From NCBI GenBank assembly GCA_025024175.1, contig QCXZ01000137.1:75702680-75766679 (forward strand): DNA of 64,000 nt, given 5' to 3'. This DNA comes from Rhyzopertha dominica (taxonomy: Eukaryota; Arthropoda; Insecta; Coleoptera; Bostrichidae). Under the pieces are notes generated by a model. It was given only the letters and a program-made list of their open reading frames with translations. It ran no database searches and was not told the origin of the DNA. Positions 13,001 through 28,000 of this stretch are shown one piece after another. Each line of letters opens with the position of its first letter. Within the stretch, counting starts at the first letter, position 1. Made by a program: the position numbers and the translations under genes.

Positions 13001-16000
13001 AAAATTATCTCACTAGATATACGTAAGGGCACCGGATCGGACGGCATTCATGGGATACTTGTCAAAACGTGCCGTAAGATTCTTGCCGAACCACTCAGTA
13101 TTATATTCAATAAGTCTTTAAAAGAAGGTGTGTTCCCAAACAAATGGAAAGTAGCAAATATTGTACCAGTTTATAAATCAGGTGATCAGACTAAAATAAC
13201 TAACTATCGTCCCATATCGCTCTTGTCAATTTTGGGTCATATTTTTAAAAACTGTATTACTGATGAATTATTTTTCAGTATTGAACAACATATAGATTAA
13301 CGCCAAAACAGTTTTTGCGTCTGTCAGAAAGCTTGGACAAAAAGGTTCGAGTGGATGACGTGCATACCGATCTTTCCAAAGCGTTCGATAAAGTATCAGT
13401 ATCGTTCACGGTACCTGTAATATTGGAGTACCGCAGGGCTCTCATCTAGGTCCTGTGCTATTTCTTATTTTTATTAATGTACTTTACCAGAAATTACCTA
13501 TACCTGACCCTAGGCACCACATCACTTTTACGAGTACTACTAAAAAAAATAAAGGACCTGGGCGTTTTATGGACAGCAAGCTAACGTTCGAACTGCAAGT
13601 TGTGAAAATAATACAGCGTTCACTCAGAAACTTGTGTATTATTTTTAGAACTACAGTTAAATTTACCAACATGAAATCATTGAAAATTCTGTATGAAACC
13701 TTAGTGTGCAGCCATCTAGAGTATGCTAGTGTTGCCTGGAATCCGATGTATTACAAATACACTAACCGAATTGAACTCGTATAAAAAAATTCATTGATAA
13801 GCTTAATTATAAGTTTAACAGAGATCTCCAAACATCAACTTACGAACATACTTAAGAAAATTAAAATTAAAATGTATGTTATGCATGTATGGTAGCTCAT
13901 ATGTTTAACGACTTTGATAATGCCTTCATTAGTACAAGAGATGTTGTCTACGATGAGAGATGAAATCGGTCGGAAGTGGTACTTACAGAACAACAATTTA
14001 CAAAGTGAGACCGTGTATAACATGATGTCATGATGGAAAGTTGATGTTGACAGCAGTAGCAAAACACCAACTGAATTCTGGTGAATGGACCGTCAATCTC
14101 AAGTGGGAATGCAAAAATTTGCCTTTAGATAGCATGAGGTAAGCCATCGAAATCCTGGAATAACACATTAGGCGGAATCATCTGCTTAAGAGGTTTGACT
14201 TAAGAACCGGCTAGTGCTTAATAAAACAAAAAAAAATACCTAAAGATATAAGTGAGAATTTAGGATGGCAATGCCATCTGTCAGCATTACACTGACATGA
14301 TGACAAAGCCACCTAGCTGCCTTAACGGGAACTACTTCCTAAAGGAAGTGACCTGTAGCCTGACAAATTGGCATGCAACTGCATACTTCAATTTGACAGC
14401 AGGCCCCCACGGCACTTTTTGCTGACGGGCAAGAACCAACATACATTAAAATGCATGTCTATGCTGTGCTGTCTACACCTCAACCAACTGCAGATAGTAC
14501 TATTTCGCTGTCATTACAGCTCATCAGTGCAGTTTCGGTCTAGTGTAGACAACACGGCATAGAACTGGTTTTGCTTATATACCAAAGCAATGTCTACACT
14601 AGACCGAAACTGCACTGATGAGCTGTAATGACAGCGAAATAGTACTATCTGCAGTTGGTTGAGGTGTAGACAGCACAGCATAGACATGCATTTTAATGTA
14701 TGTTGGTTCTTGCCCGTCAGCAAAAAGTGCCGTGGGGGCCTGCTGTCAAATTGAAGTATGCAGTTGCATGCCAATTTGTCAGGCTACAGGTCACTTCCTT
14801 TAGGAAGTAGTTCCCGTTAAGGCAGCTAGGTGGCTTTGTCATTATGTCAGTGTAATGCTGACAGATGGCATTGCCATCCTAAATTCTCACTTTTATCATA
14901 CCATTGCTTTGGTATATAAGCAAAACCAGTTCTATGCCGTGTTGTCTACACTAGACCGAAACTGCACTGATGAGCTGTAATGACAGCGAAATAGTACTAT
15001 CTGCAGTTGGTTGAGGTGTAGACAGCACAGCATAGACATGCATTTTAACCTAAAGATATAATCAAATAACGTGAGCAACTCCGACACCTTTAGGGTACAA
15101 GAGAGTAAATAGGAAAAACAACCCGGTTACCTTTCAATAGCTTGGATTGTGTGTAGTTCTGTTAAGTATCGATTCGCTAAGGAAATTCATCCCATCGTTC
15201 TCGAATCTAGTTCATTCCCAAACGTTTTCCGCAATTCTGCAGGTCTAACTTATCTCGGTCCAATAGATTATTCACCGGAGGTTTCTGGTACACGGTTCAA
15301 TCTACGCAAAATGCATAGGATTGCTAATACTTGCGAGCGAGAGAGTAACTTACGCGGCTGGGTTGCAGTTTGCACGACCTAACGAAATTATTGCCTACCG
15401 CATAAGACTTGCGCCGCGCTTTAAAACACGTCTGCTTAATTGAAGTAATAAGGATAGCGTAAGCGCGAAGTGTAACAAAATGGTCTAACTTTCGATAACG
15501 AAGTTGCTGGAAAACACGTTCTGTTCTGAACTATGTTCCATTGTGTACTGGAAGTGTTTGCTGAAGGAATAACTGTATTAAATTTGGCTGCACCGAGGTT
15601 CTGTAACTCTCACAAAAAGAAAACGAGTAGAATTGTTGAAAAATCAGCACCTTAACTAGTGGCTGTATTATGAGAGCTAGAAGGGCAATCTCTTGTACTT
15701 TTGTTTTAGCAAAACCCTAGCTTTATTTTGTATATTTTAGATTTGTGGAATTTGGTTCCAAATTACTAAGAATTATGTGTTTGGCGACGTTTTGGTTTCT
15801 CTTATTGGCCATACACGAACAATAAAACACGTTATTATCAAGGCACAACAATGAACTGCCTTAATGGGTACTACTTCCTAAAGGAGGTGACCTGTAATCT
15901 GCCAAGTTGACATGCATGTAAGTTGGAAAGTTTCCATTTTTCAACAGTGGCGGAACAAGTAGAAAGTTAGGGGTGGGATTCTTCGTAGATGAAAAGACAA

Positions 16001-19000
16001 ATGGGACACTAGGTTTGAGACGGTGTCCCTTTTTATGAAGAGATGAAGTATAGTGGACAGCATTCCAAAATACGATATTAAGTGTGTACTGGTAGATTAC
16101 AACGCCAAAGTTGGGCAAGAAAATATTTACAGGCCAGTAATTGCTATATACAGTAAGCATGAAGAAAGTAATAATAGCCGGAAAAAGCTTATTGAATTTG
16201 ACGCAGAGCGGTGAATGATTATAAGAAGTAAAACGATTTACAAACAAAAATATTGAGCAAGATATTGAAAGAATGTGGGATACAATCAAGCAGGCAACCT
16301 TGCAAGCCATGGAATACACGTTACCAAAGAAAAAACAGCTGGGATGGATAAGGAATGGTGTAATGAAGAATGTAAGAAAGCATTGGAGGCAACGAAAAAA
16401 TTCTCTAGTGAGAAAAATGGTTAAATAATAATACAAAAGAAAACAAGCAAATGTATACAAGAGAGAGGATAAATATAAAGGAAATTTTTAGAAGTAAGAA
16501 AGAAACACATTAAATAGGACATTAGAGAATTTGGAAGAAAAATTTCAAAACAAGGAATCAGGAAATTTTTACCAGGACGTGAAAAATCACGAAGTGTGTG
16601 CCCAAGACGAGAAAGGCAATTTGTTAGGAGGAAACTGGAAACTGGACTGGAACTGGAAAGATGAAAGTAATTTTTGAAAAACTTTGAAATGTCAAGTCAG
16701 TAGAACAGGACCAGAATTATAATGAATAGGAACTAATCACAGAGCAAGAGAAGATACAACCACCGTCATGGAATGAATTTAATGGAATGTCTCGCATATG
16801 CCGATGACATAGTAATAATAGCAAAATAAATGAAAGTTTAAAGAGTATTGTACGTAAGAGTGCGTGCAGAGCAAACAAAGTAGATCTACAAATAAATCAA
16901 CAAAAGATAAAATTCATTATGATGGGAGGCGAAAATGAGGACTGTGAAGACATACACACCTAGTTGTAAAGAACGAAAACGAAAGGCTAAGCTTTGATAA
17001 AGTAGAAGAGTTTAGTTACTTGGGAGTGGTGATAGCAAGGGATGGTAAGGGCATTAAAGAAATAGAAGGAAGAATTGCAAAGGAAACACAGTAATACGGG
17101 TAATGAGGAGGTCATTGAAATAAAAAAAAAACATAAATACGCAAGGAAAGGTGCAAGTTTATAAGACAATTATGAGACCAACAGTGCGGTGGAAACCTGG
17201 ATAATAAACAATGCAGAACAGCAGAAATTTGACAGATGGGAAAGAAAAGGGCTCTGTACGGTGGAAAAAAAAGATAGATTGTGTGTGGTGTAGAAGGACA
17301 AATGTGGATATAATATATATAATAAATAGGGCGAGACATTTGCCGGAGCATAGAACAGCTGGAGAGTGAGAAAGAAGGGGCGGTTGGAGCAGATGGAAGA
17401 AGAGCTAAAGAAGATGAAAATAAATAACTGGCAAAACATAGCAAGAGACAGAATGATATAGAGGAAAACCATACATTTAGCCTTGGGTCTATAAGACCCA
17501 TCAGAGTTTGCACGACATTCTCTTTTGCAGGTGCCTAAGTGAAAATTAGTATAAATATCAATGGGTGGATACTCGCACTTTAATAGCAATGCAGCCATCT
17601 TGTCTGGTTTTGACTCTAACTTGAAGATGTCAGAAAGACAAATAAAACTTCAGCCTAGAGACTTTTATAAGAAATGCAAAGTGAAAAAGGACCAAAAGAA
17701 AAATTAAATTGCGGGATACTGTGTTGAAAGGTGATCCTCAAGGTTCCTACTCTCGCTCAGCGACGTTTTACGTACTAAGCCAAATCCAACATAATTGGTT
17801 ATTCTAAAAACTCTCCAATTGCTTGGCCCGAAATAGCTGACAATCATTAACTGAAAATCTTTGTCGAAAATGAACTTTTGTTTCAGTACAAAGGGCTATT
17901 AAACGGTAATTAAAGGTACAAAGACACAAAATAACATATTTCGAATAAGGATTAGCCATCGAAAAAAAGACAGAATTTTGCGTACTATTTTTAGATTTAA
18001 AATGTGGCCTGAAAGCATTGCAAAGTATTGCATGAATAATTCGCTACTGCGTTTAGGAAGCCAACATATTCTAAACCTTGTATTTTAGAATATTTTTTGG
18101 GATAAGGTCGAACTGTGAAACACATTATTCGTAGCAGATCTTGAATTATGAATTGATGTCAGGATATGTATTATATTTACTAGCGACGGCTGGAGAACAT
18201 TATTTGAACTATGTTTTCGCAAAGATAAAATGCAAGATAATAATGCGCTACCTTGCCAAAGGCAGCCTCAAATATGAGGGCAGATACCACGCGCTGGAGC
18301 ACGTGCCTGAAATTCACCCTATTAAACTGCATTTTACAATACTTCGGCATTCCTTCCACGTGTTTTTTAAGATCACGGTTCTTGTCATCTTTCATATATT
18401 CTAAATATATAGAACACCGTTTTACTTTTTATTCGACACAAAGTTATTTGTATCGTTTAAATACATTATATTTTTATGATGCAGTACATAATCTAAATAC
18501 GACTATTTTTTTTGTAAAGTGGAACAATTATTCAAAACTAAAATAAGAATACCAGTTTCATTTCTATTATGAAATTTGAGGCTAACCCACTGCAGTCTTC
18601 AAATTTCTATTTTAATTGTTAAAGTTTTTATTTCTGTGTTGGTTTAAACTCTATAGTAGTAGTATAGTATTTAAATGTTATTTAAAACGTATCTTAAAAT
18701 ATCTGAAACCACAATTTTAATGTTGTTGATAATTGTTTCCTAATTTTAGCGTTACCTGAAGCTATAAAGCTGGTTACATAGGTAAAGTATTTTGCAAGAA
18801 CTAGGTCTACCAAACACCCGACCCTTCTCAAACCAGGTTTTGGAGGAAAACAATGCGCACTGCAAGATCTGCGAGCAATTGAGACAGAAATTACATCTAC
18901 TATGCAGCTTTTTACGTCTAATTTGCATGCTATTTGGAAACATTTAGATTCACTCTTGTTTGTGCTTGGATATTCCCTTTGGAGTTCCATAATTGCATGC

Positions 19001-22000
19001 TAACTGAACGTAACCTCCTTGACCCTAATTCTACCCAGTCTCTTAAGGACAGCAAATTTTAGGGCCTGCAATGCAAACCAAGCAAATCTGTTGTTCTGAA
19101 TTAAAAGTCTATTAACAATGCACTTGCATATTCAAAGGAGTTTAATACAATGAGGTTTACCTGATACGTTTTCCTGAATAATAAAATAGACTAAAATATA
19201 GCACTGAAGAATTTTCCATAGTCATGACGATTCTTGTCAGTAAACCAGGAAACGCCCTCTATCTATCTAGTATCTCAGCCTTCAACTGATTTTACTTTAT
19301 AAGAAATAGGTTCTTCAAAAACTAATGTCGATGTTCATGATATCTATTACCTACTATCTATACTACGAAAGTCTGTTTTTCGTTAATTAAACTCACCTTG
19401 GTTTTTCTGATGCTATCCTGAATATCGGCATGGTAGCCGCGAAGATATACCATCTCATGCACAACGCCTCGTTAGTGGTCTCATTGTACCAACTAGTAGA
19501 ACCGCAAACGGGGATGCTAATGAGCGGCGTCCCGAAGATGCTGTGGTAAAGAGATGTCCGGATAGCTGCATGCAGATTTGTCCATGATATGTTCACATTC
19601 TGGATATGAGCAGCTCCCTAAAGCACGTAATGCATGAGCTTTGTGGTTGCAGAGACAAAATAAAATATTGTTTTCAAAGCTGTGACAATTTTTAATAAAT
19701 CAAAGTAATTAAGTGGCTGCTTATATTTGATTAGGTTGTTCCTCAAAATACAAAGTTGAGAAAAAAACCCTGCAAATTGAATCAATACTTCCACATCCAA
19801 TTGTCAGAATGACGTTTACGTTTTTATCATATTATTATTATTATATTATATTATACGATTATACTATACGATTAGTAATCAGATTTGAGCATTTTTTCTC
19901 TCTACACATTTTTTCTACGACAAACAGTCCTCGTGATATTAGCAAAAATATACATTTTTGAAATCGATTTTTTCCAAATAACTCGAAAATTATTAACTTA
20001 ACAAAAAAATTACAAGAGCGCTTTCTGATCATGATTTTCTATATAATACCAAAAATTTAAAAAAAATCGTACGAGCAGGGTCCAAAATAGGTTTTTTGGA
20101 AATATTTCTAAAATGTCAAACTTTTGGATAAATTTTCTAAGACAAGAAATTTTATTTCCTATCTGATAACATTTTAATTTTTTTTGAATATATTAAATAT
20201 ATTCGGAGATATTTAAGAAAAACCGTTTTCTTTAAATGACGCTTCTTTGCTAATATCTTCTAAACAGTTTCCTGTACCGAAAATTTATAAGAGCTAATAA
20301 TACTCGTAGTTATACTACTAATTACATACTAAAACGAAAAAAATATAAAAAAAATAAAATTTGCAATTTCGCCCCCTTCCCGATGCCCTACTTACCTCAC
20401 AAACAATAGGTCGCTTTGGGTAGTTGAGATTTATACGTTTGCCAAATTTCAAGTTCATATATTAAGTCTTTCGAAAGTTATCGTGTCCACAAACAAAACC
20501 ACAGACACAGACAAGAAATCTTTTTACTCAAATTTTGTTTTTTGCCTTTCGACCATTTTAAAGCGAATGAGCAAATAAAAACTTTTGAAAATTTTTTTCG
20601 CGATACAATACTTCCCATCCGTTGGATGTGGAAATAAAACTAGTGTCAAACGAAATAACATTTGAAGTATTAAATAAATTACAGGTATAAAGGTGTTAAC
20701 CTCAATCGAAAGCAAAGAAATGTGGTGATAAAAACCCTACTCAAACGAAATCAGCCGTATGTTTAAATTGAGACATTCCGGTAAGACCATAAATCAGTCT
20801 GCAGAGGGCAAGATTGTAAAAGAAATTAAAGAGCATGGCAGATCTGCCGAACACTAGACATCGTAAGATTGTGAACGATGAAAATAGCCTAGAGGATTTG
20901 TTTTCTGCTCAAGAAAATAGACATTCATGAACGCAAAGTCTTGAAAATAAACATAAAATTACATTGAGGGATTTATTTATTATCTTCGACGAGCCAGCGT
21001 TTGATATAAATGGCGTAAACAGACAGAACTGTAGATTCTTCTGGCAGTAAAGCGAATAACCTCTTTGAGGGCACTGAATGTATTTATTTTGAGTTTCTTC
21101 GCGACGAATTAATCCCAATCATTTGCTATCTTGATTATTGGTATCCTGTATCATCAAACGTTAAATAACGAAGCATTCGTTCGTTTTGGAGTTGCTATTG
21201 ATAGTAGACAGTCGAAATATTTAATAAATAATTTAAATTTACCTCCATGCTCTCAATTTAGTATTTTGTTTCTCCTTCATTGAACCATACTCAGCATACT
21301 GTGTAATAAAATTAGACTATATCATATTAAAAGGTCAACCAGAGCAAACATCTTTTTATTAATGGTACAAACAAATGATGAAACTACTCACTATAGCAAA
21401 GTCGATGATCGATCTGTGTAAAAAAGCGCTAACACGAATTGGAACTTCTATATGAAAAAAGTTTGCTGATTTTTGCAATTATAAAAAAACAGCACCGAGG
21501 AAATGCTTCAGTGTGTTGAGGGATCCTCTTAGTAAAGCATTTAGGAAATCAAATAAAAAAAACCGCCCCAAAGGAGCGCTGTGTTTTTATTCAATATCTC
21601 ATTTATTATTGTGGCAAAATTCAACGTTGTCATCCATTGCCAGCTCTCGAAATTTAATTTATGGGCAACAAAAAAAATCATCACTGCAGAAGAGTACCTT
21701 TTTAGAACCTAAGCAATTGTTTTGTAAAAGCCTTGGATAAAAACAATCATTGTGATAAAGTAAACTTACGATTCGTTACTGCACCAAATTATGGAGATTC
21801 TCAGTGTACAGTTGAGCAGCCTCAAAAAAGATTACAGTTATAGTACCCACCATAATTCTACTTTCATTAACGACTACGTTACACAAGTTTATGACTTTCT
21901 TGATAACGTTTAGTTTAACTTTTCCATAAATAACAACCCAAATGCGATAAAAAGTAAGTAAAACTCAAATCCGGCTCGTTTATAAATAGCTAATATTAAT

Positions 22001-25000
22001 TTCTTGCACTTCAATGTAAATAATGCATTTAGGGTGATGAATACATAATTTGCGCTTGCTGGAGCAGATTTTTAATATCGATATTGCTTGTTTGCAAGCT
22101 GGGCTGTTATTAGCATTTCGATATTAAAACTTCTTATGCATTATAATAATGCCGTGAGGAAAGTGAAATGGTTATATTTTTTTATTTTGTTCTAGCGATC
22201 CTGACACGACTTTGAGGAAGTTGGTTAAGATGATCTCAGATTTTAAGATAATGATAACACTGGTGAGTAATATTTTAATTCCACCAATAATTAGTGTATA
22301 TAATCATCTAAACATTTTAATCTAATTTCTAATTTCTTCTTAATTTCTACACCTTTTTGATATAGCCAATTTGAATCACTCTGCCGTAGAATCGTAATCG
22401 TAGAACAATTTTGTACTGTTGATATAAGTATTTTTTGTCTATACTTAGAGTATAAGCAGTTAAAACAGAGCAAAGAAGATGTAATGTAAAAATCTGTTAA
22501 CTATCTCTCAGACGTCTGTAAATGAATAACTGTCATGTATAAATAATTGGAGCTTGCGAGAAAAGAACAAAAATGGACATTATGTAACTTTTGAAAACAC
22601 GCAATGAAATTGTTATTAGTCTTGTAAGGAAATCCTCCTTAAACCCTCTGGATATAGCAGCAGAAAGGACCTTCTGCACACCCCTGTGTTGAAAATATGA
22701 AATTCCAGAAATGACGTGCTTACAAAGTTAGATTAGTACATGAACTGAATGAGAAGGATCCAGATGCTTTGGAATGCGGAAACCGAAAATGGGACAGCCG
22801 GCATCGCATATACTACGAATCATACTGTAGTATATTAACAGGTTAAGAACCTTTTTCGTACCAACTCTTCGTACATTTACAACAAATTATTTTCGTGTGC
22901 ATCTAATTTCATTGTAGGTACTGTACCTAATAAATCATTGAATGTTTGTGCCCAACGCCAATCTACTGGTGGCAATGGATTCCCCAGCCAACTTTGTACT
23001 TGGCAGTTAACTCTAGAACAGTGTTCTCTATCAACTTCAACTTAGTGTTAAAGTATTTATTTATTTATTTTTTTCTTTAAATTTTGAATTATATACGCAA
23101 CATGTATCCTACACCGTAGTGCAGTTTTTGAAAGCAGCGCAAACGAAGGGGTTACGCTTTTTCTGCTTATAACTAAAAAAAACTAAAAACTAATAACAAA
23201 TAAAATTGGCCCCTGAGGTAACCGCGCAAAACTAAAATTTCTTTAAACAATTTATTGCCGGAGCTCTGGATATAACGATAGTATATTTTGAGGAAGAAAA
23301 TAATATATATTTCAGCTTGGGTACGCAATTATAACCATGCTCGAATAAATTTTATCATACTTGAGTTACATTTTGTACGAACTAGTCAAATAATACGAAT
23401 GACGGAGCTCTGCCATAAAGTTTTATGGAAAAGTTAAATAGACCATTAAGTTGCATTCGCAAAATACAGGATGTTTCACGAATGATAATGACCCTGACGA
23501 AATTAAAAATTCAACCCAAAATACATTTGCAGAGGTAACATTGATCGTCTTAAAAAATATAAAATGTAGAGAGCTGTATAAATTCGTAAATTTTGACATA
23601 AACTTCAATCATTTGCTTTAAGTAAATTCGGTATTGTAAAACAAATTTTATTTTTGAAAAATGTTTATTCAATAACACTAATGTAATAAATGCTCAAAAT
23701 GTCGCCCTCCGCTGTTTTCACAAGCTTGAATTCGTACCCAAAATGCATCACGTATTTTATTTTCTAAATGTTCTACACTTTCAATTGGTGTTTGGTATAC
23801 TTGCTCTTTTACCATTCCCCACAGAAAAAAATTCAAAGGAGTAAGGTCCGGGCTTCTCGGTGGCCAAGGATTAATTGAACCTCTTCCTATTCATCGGTTA
23901 GACAAAACCAAATCAAGATGATTTCGCACTTTTCTATGATAATGCGCAGGTATCCCATCTTGTTGGAACCATAGATCTTGTCTTACTTATAAATTTATAT
24001 TTTGGGGAAGTACCGGTAAAATGTTTCTTAAAAAATTTAGATAAGTATTGGCGTTTAAACTATCGCGAAAAAACTAAGGCCCAACAATTTGATTTCCCAA
24101 TATTCTGCACCAGACATTCGTCGAATAGATAGTTTGAAAATGTCCTCGAATCCAACGTGGATTTTCTTGCGCATAATAATGCATCTTGTTTGTTAACTCC
24201 ACCATTATTAGAAAATCTTGCTTTATCCGAGAAGCAATTGTTGTCATAAAATCTCACATTCAATTTTTGGTGTCCCCGAAAAAAGTTACAAAAAGCCAGT
24301 CTTTTAGGATAATCTGTCTCCTTTAAGTCCTGAACCAATTGCAAGTAATACGGATGAAATTGATTGCCTTTAATTATTCGGTGTACTGAAGAAAGGCTAA
24401 TACCGGTTGCTTTTGAGACTAATATGATTTCCAATACTCTAATTTCATTGTCAGGGCCTGTTGCTGTTCTTTCTCTTGACTTTTTCAGTGGTGGCCAGTG
24501 TGTCTTTAAAGTAATTCAAGTCTCTTGAAAATTGCATCGGCAGGAGCTCTTCTATTTGGAAAACGTTGTCTGTATAAACGGGCAGCAGCGGAAGCATTTT
24601 TCTTGCATTCACCATAAATCAAATTCATNTCTATTTTTTCATCATTTGAATACATTTTGATATTTAATAAATACAGTGACAGGAACCATAGCGCATAGGC
24701 GTCATGGATTCCCAATTTATTTTTAAAATAATACCGTTATGTAAAATAACCACATTGACTATGAGAATGTATTTTGGGTTGCATTTTTAATTTCGTCAGG
24801 ATCATTATCATTCGTGAAACATCCTGTATATATGGTCCCACAATACATTTAATACTGTTGGCTCATAACCTACCTGGTATCCGTAATCGTAGGAAGCTGT
24901 CATGACGAAATCCGATAAATTTCCAAAAAGCTCCGCCTGGGATCTGCCGTAGGAGTTGTGTTTGAATATGTGGCTCGTGTTGCTGTAGCCGGTAGCGTTG

Positions 25001-28000
25001 TACGGCAGAGTTCCGGACATTGCCGTTATTAGCTCCTGGGGCAGACAAAAGGAATTTTAATTAGCAGTTGATACAAGAATCGATACGGGACTGTGTGTAC
25101 TAGTGAGGGGATTTTTTTAAGCTTAACAAGCCTGAAATGTGCAATACACAGACATATTAGCGCCGGTTCTACTGTTTCTGTTGATTTTAATTACCTAATT
25201 GGTCATTTTTACACAGTATCTTTTTTGGCTTCTTTTACCAGCTCTTTAACATAAATACTCTACTCTTTGTACATTGTGTAAATCTTAGTTGTTCGCTTTG
25301 CAATATGTTTCATACATTTCTTCTATGCTACTAGATTTGTATTTCTACGTTTCTCCAATGCCTGTGTTTTTCCCTTTTCTTTCTGAGATTTTTGCACAGA
25401 CACAGACAACACTAACATTTCTTTAAATTTTATCCTGATTATTATTATTTCGATTTTTTTTCGTCTCCATACACGACCACTATTGTCATCCTTTCATAAT
25501 TTTTCTCTATTCTGTAATACATAACAGAACAGAAATTAAAATATTCAACTATATATTGGACATTGAAACTTATTGAAGGGTATACGCAATAATCCGTACG
25601 CAGAAATCGTTTACCCCAGCTTTGTATTACCGTTATATTGCCAAAGTTGGTTAATATCCGTCTACTTAATTACTCATTTCCATATTCTCATCGGATGCTA
25701 TATTTACTCTGAAACAATTTTACTCTTAAGGCAAGTAGCTTTATCGCAGCACCAAATCAAAGTTTCCTATCGGAATATAATACCATATGATCATGCAAAT
25801 CATGTTTAAATAAGTTTGCAATGCAGTAGTTAAGTGTGAGTTGATTCATCTGCGTATTTATTTATACCTCAGTAGCTCCATTTCTGTTGCTTCATTTGAA
25901 TAATAAATATTAAAAATATTAAGTATATTTCTTTGAAAAATACCTTAAACTCTAGCTAAATCTTTCGGATAAGCATGCATTTATCCTTAAATATTCAATA
26001 GTTTTTAGGTAGTGTTGTTTTGCAGAAATAGTTTGTTCCCATTCTTTCGCCCTTAGCTCGAAAATATCTCTCTCCAGGATCCCAGCCTTAACCAATATTC
26101 GTAATAATTATCAGTAACGAAATAATAAAATTAATATTAAATTTTTATAACAAAATTCATGCTTAGAAAGCAAACTTGGGTTCGAGTTTTTTTGCAAAAA
26201 GAAATATGCGAATAAACTTCTATATACATTCGTGCTGTTTCACCTCCTTTAACAGTTGTATACTGCATTCGTAAATGTTTTCTAGCTAATTTGTCTGCCC
26301 TTTTTTTCTTTATGTTTCTATATAGCATTTATATAAGAATAGCTTTCATTAGAAAAATGTATCTCAATAAGGTACTTGTTTTTTATTTTTTCGTCATTAC
26401 GCGGTAACTAAAATATTGCATTCAGCATTTTTAATTGATATTTAATCCAATTGTAGTACCTAAACAACATGAGTTTTCGCATTAGTTAGAGTTCAATTTT
26501 GTCCTGTAATAATTGATCAATTTGTGTGAAAATTGTAAAGTTGTGCATAAATCTGTAAACCAGTGAATTTTCAAATAAAATTAGTTTAATTCAAGGCTTT
26601 CCTGGAGTAAAAACATAATTTGCGCTAGCCGTTCATAAATCAGTTTAAAGAATACTTTTGATTAGATCGTTCTGTTCAAATTACGATAAAAGCTCTCCAA
26701 CTTGTAGATGTAAGTGAGGAACGTGACGTCACGATTGTCATTTGCTATTGAGCCTTCTCATCGCAAATTGCTTATGGCCCTTTATAATAGTTTAAAGCAT
26801 TTACATATAACAAGCAGGTTTTATTTAGTAATTACGTTATCTCCAAATCCGACTTCCCTGTATCATCTGTCGGTCATAAAAGCAGATACGGGAAATATTC
26901 TGGAGAAATTTAGTTGGAGTTCGAAAACGATTATATTTACGCTCTATGCACTGGCAGCGGTGATATCAGTATGCCTAGAAATACGCTTGAATGTGCAATC
27001 TGTTGCCGTTGGATGCATGTATCGGAAATTTTAACCAGCCACATACGAGTCATAAGTTTGGAATAGGATATGGTGCCACAAAGGTTCCCTACTACCCAAA
27101 AATAATTCAAATGGGTTCAATCGTATGAAAAATGACATATGTGTTATAGGACTATATAACCATAATTTCAAAATATTACAGCACATTTTAAAAAATTAAG
27201 TAAGGCAAACAATTGGGAAGAAAGTACCTGGGAAACTGTCCAAAATAGCCTTCCATTTCACGTTAACATCCACATACATAAAATCCAGATTCGGGTCTGG
27301 ATTTAGGTATAGGCTGTATAGACAGAAGCTTAAAGATGATTACTAGAAATATTGTGGTGACACGCTGTTAGCGTTATGTCACTACTAGATAAGTGCAGTT
27401 TTGAAGAAAATTGTATAAAATTTGCATAGATAGATTAAACTATCCGAAATTGAATATATTGCTACATTTTATTACGAGTGTAGGACGCGATATACTTTGT
27501 TAGAGGGTCGTTCTTCAGTACTGAGTTCTATAACCATTTTGATTATACTGTGTTAACCATTACTACATGGATGGAGTATAATTTTATCTTTAAAAAGATA
27601 CTAGAATGCAATTTGCTGTATAGGCAGAGATAATGGTATCACACATCTTAAAACTATTTTCAATTATACAGGATGTTCCACATGCGAGTGCAATATATAT
27701 ATTTTTTTAATAATACACCCTGCATATTTTTCTGACACATCAATATTTGAAAAGAAATAATTCATATTACTGTAGCGTATTCGATTATAATTTTAATTTC
27801 TCATGTTATACAGTACTTACAGAAACCGCCTACGAAGTAGATATATTAGGAGAAAGTTGTCCAGCAATAACACATATATCGGACAAGTAAAATAAGAAGA
27901 AAATCTAGAAATTACTTGGAAGCTTGGAAGAAACTGCCCAAGGTCTGCGTCCAAAATACAACTCAAAAAATCCCAGCACTGATAAACGACTTGAAACGAA

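Noticed and set aside
14368..14774. Mirror-image open frames of 64 and 86 codons on opposite strands with the same protein
   Set aside because: They are produced by the 300-bp inverted repeat read from both arms; no start context, homology or splice evidence for a gene.
15861..16460. 199-codon minus-strand frame, the longest after GH31 exon 1
   Set aside because: Phe/Leu/Tyr-rich antisense of the A-rich RTE-type LINE; the plus strand carries recognisable endonuclease motifs (DYNAKVGQ).
17112..17598. Overlapping minus-strand frames of 133 and 142 codons
   Set aside because: Antisense of the LINE C-terminal region (YLGVVI...VYKTIMRPT on the plus strand); low-complexity Ser/Phe/Leu composition.
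18141..18546. Overlapping frames on both strands suggesting a small gene
   Set aside because: No domain motif, no splice context, and three mutually exclusive frames of similar length in intronic DNA.
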